A stretch of 64,000 bases of DNA, from NCBI RefSeq assembly GCF_024970185.1, contig NZ_CP103965.1, positions 4,398,001 to 4,462,000 on the forward strand, read 5' to 3'. The position numbers and the translations under genes are program-made. How positions within the stretch are numbered: position 1 is the first letter of the stretch; each line of letters begins with the position of its first letter. This DNA is from Pseudomonas sp. N3-W. Its GTDB lineage: Bacteria > Pseudomonadota > Gammaproteobacteria > Pseudomonadales > Pseudomonadaceae. Shown here piece after piece: positions 10,073 through 19,700 of this stretch. Under the pieces are notes generated by a model, which saw only the letters and a program-made list of their open reading frames with translations, did no database searches and was not told the origin of the DNA.

Positions 10073-13000
10073 ATGCATGCACTTGTACGTATCGCGTTGG
10101 GAAAACCGTATACCTTTGTCGTGCTGGCGATCCTGATCCTGATCGCCGGGCCGTTGGCGGCATTGCGCACGCCCACCGACATCTTTCCCGAGATCCGCAT
10201 TCCGGTGATTGCCGTCATCTGGCAGTTCACCGGCCTGTCACCGGACCAGATGGCCGGGCGGATCACCTCGCCGTTCCAGCGGGTGCTGACCACCACCGTC
10301 AACGACATACGGCACATCGAGGCGCAGTCGTTGAATGGCTACGGGATCGTGAAAATCTTCTTCCAGCCCAACGTCAATATCACCAACGCCAACGCGCAAG
10401 TGACCTCGGTGTCGCAAGCGATTCTGCGTCAGCTGCCACCCGCCACTACCCCGCCGTTGATCCTCAACTACAGCGCTTCAACCGTGCCGATCATTCAGCT
10501 GGCGCTGTCCGGCAAGGGCTTGAGCGAACAGCAACTGGGCGACATCGGGCTCAACACCGTACGACTGATGCTGACGACCGTCGCCGGGGCGGCCATCCCG
10601 TATCCGTTCGGCGGCAAGAGCCGGCAGATCCAGATCGATCTCGATTCAGCCGCGTTGCAGGCCCGTGGGCTCTCGGGGCAGGACGTGGCCAATGCGCTGG
10701 CCACGCAAAACCTGATCACCCCGATCGGCACCGAAAAAATCGGCGACTACGAATACCCGCTGCTGCTGAACAACGCGCCGTCGGACTTCAAGGACCTGGA
10801 AGACCTGCCGATCAAGACCGCCAATGGCACCACGGTGCTGATGCGTGATGTGGCGACGGTGCGCGACGGCAACCCGCCGCAAACCAACATCGTGCACGTC
10901 AATGGCGCCCGCTCGCTGCTGCTGACCATCCTCAAGACCGGCTCGGCCTCGACACTGGGCGTCATCACCGGCATCCGGGACAAACTGGACGAGTCCAAGG
11001 CCGCCCTGCCCGACAACCTGAAAATCGAATTCATTGAAGACCAGTCGGTGTTCGTCCGGGCGGCGATCAGCAGCGTGGCCAAGGAAGGGATCATCGCCGC
11101 GGCGCTGACCAGCCTGATGATCCTGTTGTTCCTGGGCAGCTGGCGCTCGACGGTGATCATTGCCGTGTCAATTCCGCTGTCGATTCTGGCCTCCATTGCC
11201 ACCCTCGCCGCCATGGGTGAAACCCTGAATATCATGACCCTCGGTGGCCTGGCGCTGGCGGTGGGGATTCTGGTGGACGAGGCGACCGTCACCATCGAGA
11301 ACATCAACTGGCACCTGGAACAGGGCAAAGAGGTGAAGACCGCGATCCTCGACGGCGCCGCGCAGATCGTCACCCCGGCCTTTGTCTCGCTGCTGTGCAT
11401 TTGCATCGTGTTCGTGCCGATGTTCTTCCTCGAAGGCATCGCCCGGTATCTGTTCGTGCCCATGGCCGAGGCCGTGGTGTTCGCCATGATCGCCTCGTTC
11501 CTGCTGTCGCGAACGCTGGTGCCGACCATGGCCAACTACCTGCTCAAGCCACACACCAAGGATGAAGAAGCAGAGCACAACAAGCGCTCGGGCAATCCGC
11601 TGGTGCGCTTTCAGCGTGGCTTCGAAAAGCGTTTCGAAGCCGCACGCGACCGCTATCACGCGCTGCTGGAAACGACCCTGCATCACCGGGGGATTTTCGT
11701 GGTGTGCTTTTTCGGCTTTGTGCTTGCGTCCTTCATCCTCGTGCCTTTTCTGGGGCGCAACTTTTTCCCGGCGGTCGATGCCGGGCAGATCCTGTTGCAC
11801 GTAAGGGCGCCGGTCGGGACACGGGTGGAGAAGACCGCCGAATACATCTTCAAGGTTGAAGACTCGATCCGGCGCATCATCCCGCCAGCGGACCTCGGCT
11901 CGGTGGTCGACAACATCGGCCTGTCGATCAGCGGTATCAACATCACCTACAACAACACCGGGACCGTGGGATCACAGGACAGTGACATCCACATCAAACT
12001 CAATGACGGCCATCGCCCCAGCGCCGAGTACATGCGGCAAATGCGCGAACAACTGTCCCGGCAATTCCCCAGCCTGGTGTTTTCCTTTCCGCCGGCAGAC
12101 ATCGTCGGGCAGATTCTGAATTTCGGCGCCTCCGCTCCGATTGACCTGCAAATCCAGGGGAACAACCAGGCCGCCAACTTCACCTATGCCAACACCCTGC
12201 TGCGCGAGATTCGCCGGGTGCCGGGGGTCGCCGATGCGCGGATCCAGCAATCGCAGCAATTGCCGACGTTCAAGGTCAACGTCGACCGCACGCGGGCGCA
12301 ACTGGTCGGCATCACCGAGCGCGATGTCACCAACAGCCTGGTGGTCAACCTCGCGGGCTCCAGCCAGGTGGCGCCGACTTACTGGCTGAACAATGCCAAT
12401 GGCATCTCCTACCCGATCGTGATGCAGACGCCGCAATACAACCTCGACTCACTGTCAGCCCTGAACAACTTGCCGCTCAGCCCGACCGGCGCCGGCAATG
12501 ACGAACAGATTCTCGGCGGCCTGGCGACGCTTGAGCGCACCAACAGCCACTCGGTGTTCAGCCAGTCGGAGCTGCAGCCGGTGGTGGAGATTTATGCCTC
12601 GACCCAGGACCGCGATCTCGGCGCCGTGGCAGCGGACATCCAGAACATCATCAGCGCCCATGCCAAGGACGTGCCCAAGGGCTCGAAAGTGGCGCTGCAA
12701 GGCCAGGTGCAAACCATGAACAGCGCGTTCAACGGCATGCTGTACGGCCTGCTCGGCGCCGTGGTGCTGATCTACCTGGTGATCGTGGTCAACTTCCAGT
12801 CCTGGCTCGATCCGTTCGTCATTCTGATGGCGTTGCCGGCGGCGTTGGCGGGTATTGTCTGGATGCTGTTCCTCACCCATACGCCGTTGTCGGTGCCGGC
12901 GTTGACCGGCGCGATCATGTGCATCGGCGTGGCGACCGCCAACGCGATTCTGGTGGTCAGTTTCTGCCGTGAACGTCTGGACGCCCACGGCGACTCCATC

Positions 13001-13273
13001 GCCTCGGCGCTGGAGGCCGGTTTCACCCGGTTCCGCCCGGTGCTGATGACCGCCCTGGCCATGATCATCGGCATGACGCCGATGGCCCTGAGCCTGGGCG
13101 AAGGTGGCGAGCAGAATGCACCCCTGGGGCGGGCGGTGATTGGCGGGTTGTCCTTCGCCACGGTGGCCACACTGTTCCTGGTGCCGATCATTTTCAGCAT
13201 TGTCCACGCCCGTGACGACAGCGAGCCTGCCCCGGCCACTGACGCGGCCTCTGCTACCCCAGAGGGGGCCTGA
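10073..13273 (+). CDS. RND efflux pump inner-membrane transporter
   Basis: Protein of 1066 aa, the normal length for an AcrB-fold pump. It has TM1 near the N-terminus (VVLAILILIAGPLAAL), a large periplasmic loop, a cluster of TM helices at about 340-540, a second periplasmic loop and a second TM cluster at about 870-1040. TM4 carries GILVDEATVTIENI, where AcrB has an Asp-Asp pair: here it is Asp-Glu, a variant also seen in other RND subfamilies. It should be a proton-driven exporter of amphiphilic substrates. I chose ATG 10073 because the membrane start fits; the frame extends 44 codons further. The MFP gene starts 1 bp after its stop, so the two form one operon. Confidence 0.93.
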   Translation: MHALVRIALGKPYTFVVLAILILIAGPLAALRTPTDIFPEIRIPVIAVIWQFTGLSPDQMAGRITSPFQRVLTTTVNDIRHIEAQSLNGYGIVKIFFQPNVNITNANAQVTSVSQAILRQLPPATTPPLILNYSASTVPIIQLALSGKGLSEQQLGDIGLNTVRLMLTTVAGAAIPYPFGGKSRQIQIDLDSAALQARGLSGQDVANALATQNLITPIGTEKIGDYEYPLLLNNAPSDFKDLEDLPIKTANGTTVLMRDVATVRDGNPPQTNIVHVNGARSLLLTILKTGSASTLGVITGIRDKLDESKAALPDNLKIEFIEDQSVFVRAAISSVAKEGIIAAALTSLMILLFLGSWRSTVIIAVSIPLSILASIATLAAMGETLNIMTLGGLALAVGILVDEATVTIENINWHLEQGKEVKTAILDGAAQIVTPAFVSLLCICIVFVPMFFLEGIARYLFVPMAEAVVFAMIASFLLSRTLVPTMANYLLKPHTKDEEAEHNKRSGNPLVRFQRGFEKRFEAARDRYHALLETTLHHRGIFVVCFFGFVLASFILVPFLGRNFFPAVDAGQILLHVRAPVGTRVEKTAEYIFKVEDSIRRIIPPADLGSVVDNIGLSISGINITYNNTGTVGSQDSDIHIKLNDGHRPSAEYMRQMREQLSRQFPSLVFSFPPADIVGQILNFGASAPIDLQIQGNNQAANFTYANTLLREIRRVPGVADARIQQSQQLPTFKVNVDRTRAQLVGITERDVTNSLVVNLAGSSQVAPTYWLNNANGISYPIVMQTPQYNLDSLSALNNLPLSPTGAGNDEQILGGLATLERTNSHSVFSQSELQPVVEIYASTQDRDLGAVAADIQNIISAHAKDVPKGSKVALQGQVQTMNSAFNGMLYGLLGAVVLIYLVIVVNFQSWLDPFVILMALPAALAGIVWMLFLTHTPLSVPALTGAIMCIGVATANAILVVSFCRERLDAHGDSIASALEAGFTRFRPVLMTALAMIIGMTPMALSLGEGGEQNAPLGRAVIGGLSFATVATLFLVPIIFSIVHARDDSEPAPATDAASATPEGA

Positions 13274-13274
13274 C

Positions 13275-14465
13275 ATGTCCAACGACATCGTTGCACCGAA
13301 CAGCACGCCTCCCCAGCGTCGCAAGCACAGCCTGTGGCGCATCGCACTGACGGTGCTGGTTCTGTTGCTGGTCGTTGTCGCCTGCGTCATCTGGCGCGTC
13401 AGCGAGTCGCGCACCCTCAAGGACTGGACCGACAAACAGGCGCTGCCCAACGTCGTGCTGATCTCCCCAAGCGTCGCCCCGCAAGGTCCGGTGCTGAATT
13501 TGCCGGGGCGGCTGGAGGCGTTTTCCAGAGCCTCGATCTTCGCCCGTGTCAGCGGTTATCTGAAGTCGTGGAAATTCGACATCGGCGCCCCGGTCAAGGC
13601 CGGGCAACTGCTCGCCGAAATCGACGCCCCTGAACTCGACCAGCAACTGCTTCAGGCCCGCGCCGACCTGGCCACCGCCCAGGCCAACGAGTCGCTGGCG
13701 GCCACCACGGCGAAACGCTGGCAGGCGATGCTGGCCTCCGACTCGGTGTCGCGCCAGGACGTCGATCAGCGCACCGGTGACTTGAGCGCCAAACAGGCGC
13801 AGGTCATGGCGGCGAAAGCCAATGTCGACCGGCTGGTGGCGACCAAGGGCTTCCAGCGTCTGGTCGCGCCATTCGACGGCGTGGTAACGGCGCGCGAAAC
13901 CGATGTCGGGGCGTTGATCAATGCCGGCAGTGGCGCGAATGGCCCGGAGTTGTTCGTCGTGTCGGACGTCAGCCGTCTGCGGGTTTACGTGCAGGTGCCG
14001 CAGACTTTTTCGCCGCTGGTGCGGGCCGGCACCATCGCCAGCCTGACGGTGCCCGAATACCAGAAGGAACAGTTTCCCGCCCGGGTCATCGCCACTGCCG
14101 ATTCGGTCAACGCCACCTCGGGCACCACGCTGGTTCAATTGCTGGTCGATAATCCCGGTGGACGTCTGATACCGGGCGGTTTCACCAATGTCGAATTCAA
14201 GCTGCCGGTGCAGGTCAAGGCCCTGCGTCTACCGGCCAGCGCGCTGATCTACGACGAACACGGTCTGCGGGTGGCGACGCTGGATTCGAACGACAAGGTA
14301 CGCTTCAAAACCATCACCATCGCCCGCGAACTGGGTGATTCGGTGGAAGTCGGCTCGGGGCTGTTGGCCAGTGACCGGGTGATCGACACCCCGCCAGACG
14401 GTCTCGCCGACGATGACAGCGTGCAAGTGGTGCAGCCCGACAAGGGGGCCAAAGGCAATGGCTGA
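13275..14465 (+). CDS. RND efflux membrane-fusion (periplasmic adaptor) protein
   Basis: Protein of 396 aa. One TM anchor at about residues 21-41, then a lipoyl half-motif (ASIFARVSGYLKSWKFDIGA), an alpha-helical hairpin rich in Ala/Gln (about 120-195), the second lipoyl half (APFDGVVTARETDVGALI) and beta-barrel and membrane-proximal domains. This is the HlyD/AcrA layout. GAGGGGG precedes the ATG, which lies 1 bp after the RND stop. The end overlaps the following OMF gene by 8 bp. It links the pump to the outer-membrane channel. Confidence 0.93.
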   Translation: MSNDIVAPNSTPPQRRKHSLWRIALTVLVLLLVVVACVIWRVSESRTLKDWTDKQALPNVVLISPSVAPQGPVLNLPGRLEAFSRASIFARVSGYLKSWKFDIGAPVKAGQLLAEIDAPELDQQLLQARADLATAQANESLAATTAKRWQAMLASDSVSRQDVDQRTGDLSAKQAQVMAAKANVDRLVATKGFQRLVAPFDGVVTARETDVGALINAGSGANGPELFVVSDVSRLRVYVQVPQTFSPLVRAGTIASLTVPEYQKEQFPARVIATADSVNATSGTTLVQLLVDNPGGRLIPGGFTNVEFKLPVQVKALRLPASALIYDEHGLRVATLDSNDKVRFKTITIARELGDSVEVGSGLLASDRVIDTPPDGLADDDSVQVVQPDKGAKGNG

Positions 14466-15906
14466 GCGGACGGTGTTGTGCACATCGGGCTGGTTGCTGG
14501 GCGCGGTGCTGGGGCTCAGTGCCTGCTCGCTGGCGCCCGCCTACCATGTGCCGCCCACACCGGTGGCCGGGCAGTTCCGCAGCATCGCACCCTGGACCAC
14601 CGCGCAGCCGTCGGACCAGTTGAGCCGCGATGGCTGGTGGCAGATGTACAACGACCCACAACTCGACGCGCTGCAACAGCAATTGCTGCACAACAACCCG
14701 GACCTGAGCGCCGCGCTGGCGCATTACGCCCAGGCCCAGGCCTTTGTGAGGCAGGTGGAGTCGGGGCTGTTTCCGACCATCACCGGCAATGCCGAGCCGC
14801 AACGCATTCGCCAGTCGGACAACAAGCCGCTGCGCTCCGGCGGGCCTGATGTGTACAACTCGGTGACCGTCGGGGCCGAGATCGACTACGAGGTGGATTT
14901 GTGGGGCCGCGTGCGCGATACGGTCGCCGCCGGCAAAGATGAAGCCCAGGCGCAGAAAGCCGATCTGGCCTCGGCGCGCCTGAGTCTGCAAACGCAACTG
15001 GCCGACACGTATATTCGTCTGCGGGGCCTTGATCAACAGACGCGGTTGCTGACGGCAACTGGCGCAGCGTTCGAGAAAGCGCTGAACCTGACTCAGGGTC
15101 TGCATGACGGCGGCATTGTCTCGGGGCTGGACGTGGCTCGCGCTCGCACGCAGCTGTCTTCGGCCAGATCGCAACTGACGCAGAACATCGCCCAGCGCGC
15201 CCTGCTGGAACACGCCATTGCGGCGCTGGTGGGTGCTTCGGCGTCGGACTTCACTATCGCTCAAAGCACCCGCGTCGTGACCCTGCCCGTGGTGCCCGTC
15301 GGCTTGCCATCGACCTTGTTGCAACGGCGCCCCGACATCGCCGCCGCCGAACGCCGGACCGCCGAAGCCAATGCAAAAATCGGCGTGGCCCGTGCAGCGT
15401 TTTATCCCAGCCTGACCTTGAGCGCCCAGGCCGGTTTCCAAAGCGCCGAGTACGCCAAACTGCTCTCGGCGCCCAACCTGTTCTGGATGATCGGGCCGTC
15501 CCTGGTGGGCACCCTGTTCGACGGTGGCGCGCACCAGGCCGAACTGGACGCGGCCAGGGCTGCCACCGATGAGGCCGGCGCGCACTACCGCAGCGTGGTG
15601 CTGGCGGCATTCGCCCAGGTCGAAGACAACCTGTCGCTGGTGTCCGGGCTGGGCTCGGCCCTCAAGGACCAACGCGACGCGGCGGATGCGGCGCAGCAAT
15701 CGGAGAACCTGGCGCTGGACCAGTATCGTCAGGGGGCTGTGGGGTATCTGGATGTCGTCTCCGCACAGACCACCGCGTTGCAGGCGCAAAGCAGCGTGCT
15801 GGATTTGCAGACCCGCCAGTTGAGCGCCAATGTGGGGTTGATCAAGGCGTTGGGTGGCGGCTGGTCGAGCGAGGAATTGGCGAGTATTTCAGCGCACAAG
15901 GAGTGA
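14458..15906 (+). CDS. RND efflux outer-membrane factor lipoprotein, copy 2
   Basis: Protein of 482 aa with signal and lipobox (GLSAC, Cys23), QRRPDIAAAERR and GVARAAFYPSLTL motifs, and a C-terminal repeat half ending in LSANVGLIKALGGGW: a NodT/OprM family channel. It overlaps the MFP gene by 8 bp, so it is the natural partner of the RND-MFP pair. It is clearly diverged from copy 1 (8190-9614), so the set carries two different exit channels. Confidence 0.93.
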   Translation: MAERTVLCTSGWLLGAVLGLSACSLAPAYHVPPTPVAGQFRSIAPWTTAQPSDQLSRDGWWQMYNDPQLDALQQQLLHNNPDLSAALAHYAQAQAFVRQVESGLFPTITGNAEPQRIRQSDNKPLRSGGPDVYNSVTVGAEIDYEVDLWGRVRDTVAAGKDEAQAQKADLASARLSLQTQLADTYIRLRGLDQQTRLLTATGAAFEKALNLTQGLHDGGIVSGLDVARARTQLSSARSQLTQNIAQRALLEHAIAALVGASASDFTIAQSTRVVTLPVVPVGLPSTLLQRRPDIAAAERRTAEANAKIGVARAAFYPSLTLSAQAGFQSAEYAKLLSAPNLFWMIGPSLVGTLFDGGAHQAELDAARAATDEAGAHYRSVVLAAFAQVEDNLSLVSGLGSALKDQRDAADAAQQSENLALDQYRQGAVGYLDVVSAQTTALQAQSSVLDLQTRQLSANVGLIKALGGGWSSEELASISAHKE

Positions 15907-15935
15907 GCGCAATTAACGGCCTACAGAGATCTGAA

Positions 15936-16702
15936 TGTGCAAGCGGGCTTGCCCGCGAAGACGGTGGGTCAGTCAACATCTTAGTGACTGGATTACCGCC
16001 ATCGCGGGCAAGCCCACTCCCACAAGGGGATCTTCAGCGAACACACAATCCGGGGATGACCACAAAAAAATGTGGGAGCGAGCTTGCTCGCGATAGCGGT
16101 GGGTCAGCCAACATCTTAGTGACTGGATTACCGCCATCGCGGGCAAGCCCACTCCCACAAGGGGATCTTCAGCGAACACAAAATCCGGGGATGACCACAG
16201 AAAAATGTGGGAGCGGGCTTGCCCGCGATAGCGGTGGGTCAGTCAACATCTCAGTGACTGGATTACCGCCATCGCGGGCAAGCCCACTCCCACAAGGGGG
16301 GTCTTCAGCGAACACAAAATCCGGGTATGACCACAAAAAAAATGTGGGAGCGAGCTTGCTCGCGATAGCGGTGGGTCAGCCAACATCTTAGTGACTGGAT
16401 TACCGCCATCGCGGGCAAGCCCGCTCCCACAAGGGGATCTTCAGCGAACACAAAATCCGGGGATGACCACAAAAAAATGTGGGAGCGGGCTTGCCCGCGA
16501 TAGCGGTGGATCAGCCAACATCTCAGTGACTGGATTACCGCCATCGCGGGCAAGCCCGCTCCCACGGGGGGGATATTCAGCGAACACAAAGTCCGGGGAT
16601 GACCACAAAAAAATGTGGGAGCGAGCTTGCTCGCGATAGCGGTGGGTCAGTCAGCATCTCAGTGACTGGATTACCGCCATCGCGGGCAAGCCCGCTCCCA
16701 CA
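15936..16702. repeat. Tandem array of six REP-doublet (REPIN) units
   Basis: Units begin at about 15936, 16071, 16206, 16343, 16478 and 16614, a period of 135-137 bp. Each unit holds a REP hairpin (GTGGGAGCGGGCTTGCCCGC), a 50-bp spacer (GGTGGGTCAG...), the inverted REP (CGCGGGCAAGCCCRCTCCCA), and a 45-bp linker ending in a run of A. Unit 1 is the most diverged at its left edge. Reading frames through it are repeat artefacts. It lies between the convergent ends of the efflux operon and tpsA and may end transcription from both sides. Confidence 0.92.
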
Positions 16703-16752
16703 GGGGGGGGTGCGGTGGGCACAGGATGTGTGTGCCACCACAGATTCATGGC

Positions 16753-19700
16753 CTAGATATTTTTCTCATCAATCCCCGCCTGCAACGCCTGGCTGTCGTA
16801 ATGGCCGCCCACGGTCACTGGTCCCAGTTTGACGCTGTGTTCTCCCGCAGCGGAAACGGCGGGTTTGGCGCCCTCCTCTTGCGGTTTTTGCGGCAGGTCC
16901 AGTCCTGCAGTCACTCCGTAATCACGGTTGTTCACCGTGCGGGTGCCGACTTTGGAACCGCCCAGGTCCACATGACCCTCAGTGGCAGAAATCCGTGCAC
17001 CGGCCAGTTGGGTTGAACCGTCCACCTTGAGGTTCACCCCTTGCGTGCCGCTGATACCCGAAGCCTGGCCAACGCTGTCCTTGTGTGAATACCCGCCGTC
17101 AATCTTGAGGGTCGGCTTGTAATCGGTGCCGCCCGGTTTGGCGTTGTCGGCGACTTTGTCCTTATCGGCCGGCGCGGCTTTTTTGCCGGTCAGGCCCAGG
17201 TCGACATCGACCTTGGCATTCGTCTGGCTGTCCTGGCGGCTTTCCACCGTCAGGTCGCCGCCCACCTTGCTGTTGACGGTTTTGGCATCGATCCGCGCGC
17301 CGGCCAGATGCACGTCACCGGCACTGTTGATGACCACGCTGTCAGCCTTGACCTGGCTGTTCTGCTGGGTGGTGCCTTGCAGGTAATCGACCCCGATCTT
17401 GGCCCCGGCATTGAAGCCGTGATCGCTCTTCGCCGCGTCCTTGTCACCGGCAGCCGTCGGCGTGCTGTTGCTCAGGTTGCCACCGGCATTCAGCGCCACG
17501 TTCCAGTTGCTGCGGTTTTGCGTGGACTGGGCTGACTCCTGGGAGATGCCACCGCCCTGCGCATCCAGACTGACGCTCGGTGCGCTGACCTGCGTGCCTT
17601 GCAGATGGATGGCATCGCCGCTGAGCGCAATGCCGCCCTGGCCATTGAGTTGGCCGCCAGTCAGCGTCCGGGTGTCTTCATCGACCCCGCCGATGTTGAA
17701 ATTGGCGCTGAGGTTACCGCCCTTGTCCAGGCTCTTCTCGGTGCTGGTTTTGCTGCCGCCGACGTTGAGCCCGCCACCCAGATGGCTGCCAGTGGCGCTG
17801 TGGGTGTCGCTGGCGGCTTGCAGATCGAGCTTGCCGTCGGCCTTCAAATCGATACCGCCGACGCTGTCGATCTTTGTCCCTTGCAGGGTCTGGTTGCCAC
17901 CGCTGCCCAGGTGCACCGGCCCTTGGCCCTGAATACCGGCGACATGCGCCTGGCTGTCGCGGGTCTGGCTGTCTTTGTGATCGAGCTGGAACCCGGCGCC
18001 CAGGTTGACGTTGGTGCCGTCGGTGCCCGGTAAGGTGCCGACGCTCAGCGAGCCATTGCCGCGCAGGCTGGCGCTGTCGCTGCTCTGGTGGTCGTTGGCC
18101 TGATTCAGCGCCAGATCGCCGCCGGTCTTGATGCTCACACCGCCCTGTCCGCCGTTGAACTGGCTGCCTTCGAACTGGCCGTCGCCGCGCAGGTTGAGGT
18201 TGACCCCGTTGCTGCCGGCATAACTGCCGACCACAGCGGTGTCACTGTTCTTGCTGCTTTGGCTGCTACCGCCCGCGCCGCTGCCGGCGACGTTCACGTC
18301 TTCGCCGGTTTTGGTGTAGACGCGCGCACCGGACTTGGCATCCAGTGCCTGATCGGTGCTGCTGTGGCTGTTGCTGGCCGCGTTGGCGACCAGCTTGTCG
18401 GCGTTGACAGTGACCTTGCCGGCGCTCGCCTGGTACTGCGTGCCCTGGTCCTGCAAGGTGCCGCCGACGTTGACGTCCACGGTGCCGCCCTTGAACTGGC
18501 TGACCACGGCGCTGCCGGCTTGCTCGGTGTGGCTGGCGTCCTGATGACCGATGGCGACATCGAAGCCGACGTTCGGCTGGCCCAGTTTGGACAGTGCGTC
18601 CTTGTCCGGCACCTTGCCGCCCAACACGTCTTTGATAGCGGTGGCGACGGGACGGGCAATGTCTTTGTATTCGACGTTGGCGCCGATGTCCGCCTGCCAG
18701 TTGCTCTCGGTGTGAGTGCTGCTGTCGGTGTTGCGGGCGGCGCGATTGTCGACCTCGCCCGCCGCCACGTTCAAGCCGGTGCCGGCGTTGAGCCGGGCGC
18801 CTTCGGTGGTGAGTGTGCCGGCGTTGATGTTGAGCTTGCCACTGCTGTCGACGCGGGTGGTTTGCGCCGTGGTTTGGCCGGTGGTGTCCCGGGACGTGCT
18901 GTGCGCAAAATCCACGCCGCTGCCCGCGCGATCGAGGCCGCCGGTGTAGTAGAAACCGCCGCTGGTGCTGGATTTATCGGTCGAGGTGTTGTGGCTGTCC
19001 TGCTCGGCCAGCAGCGCGACATTTTTCCCGCTCAGGGTCGTATCACCGTGAGTGGCGTTGACGTCGGCGCCCTTGAGTGTCAAGTCACCGCCCGCCTGCA
19101 CCTGTACGCTGCCACCGCTGAGGCTGGAGCCTTGCTGGTGCACGTCGTTGCGGGTCACGGTCTGCTGTTTGTCTTGGTAATGAATACCGGCGCGGTACTG
19201 CCCGGCGTCCGGCGCATTCTCTTTGGCGTACGCGTCGAAGCCACGGGTTTCATAGCTGTTGCTGCTGTCGCGGGTGTCCCGCGCCGAGTGCACATTGACG
19301 TCCCCCGCCGCCGCAACGTCGAGCGCGCCACCGGCCTTGACCGTGGAGCCCGCCACGTCGAGGTCTTTGGCGCTTTTGAGCGTGAGGTTGCTGTCGGAGG
19401 TCAGCTCGCTGCGCACGGTGGTGCTGTCCTTGGCGTTCTGCCGGGTTTCGTCCTTGGTGATGCCGAAGAACTTGCTGTCCTTGTCATGGCTGTTGCTGTG
19501 CGAGGTGTCTTGCACGCCGTCGATGACCAGCGAACCCTTGTCGCTGATGACACTGGCCTCGGTGCCGCCACGTACCTGGCTGCCGCTGATGCGCACCTCA
19601 TCTGCCTTGACGATCAGCTTGCCCGTCGCGTTGATCTTGCTGCCCTGGTTCTGGGTCTTGCCCTGATCGGCATCGCCGGTCTTGCCGAAGAAACCGCCGC

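Noticed and set aside
11168..11800. Minus-strand His/Gln-rich frame inside the RND gene
   Set aside because: Antisense shadow; the plus frame is a complete RND pump.
15936..16702. Possible CRISPR array
   Set aside because: The repeat is 135 bp with conserved 'spacers' and internal inverted REPs; no cas genes are near.
15903..16832. Several frames reading ARDSGG... and VTGLPPSRASPLPQG on either strand
   Set aside because: They are translations of the tandem REP array, a known source of false genes in Pseudomonas.
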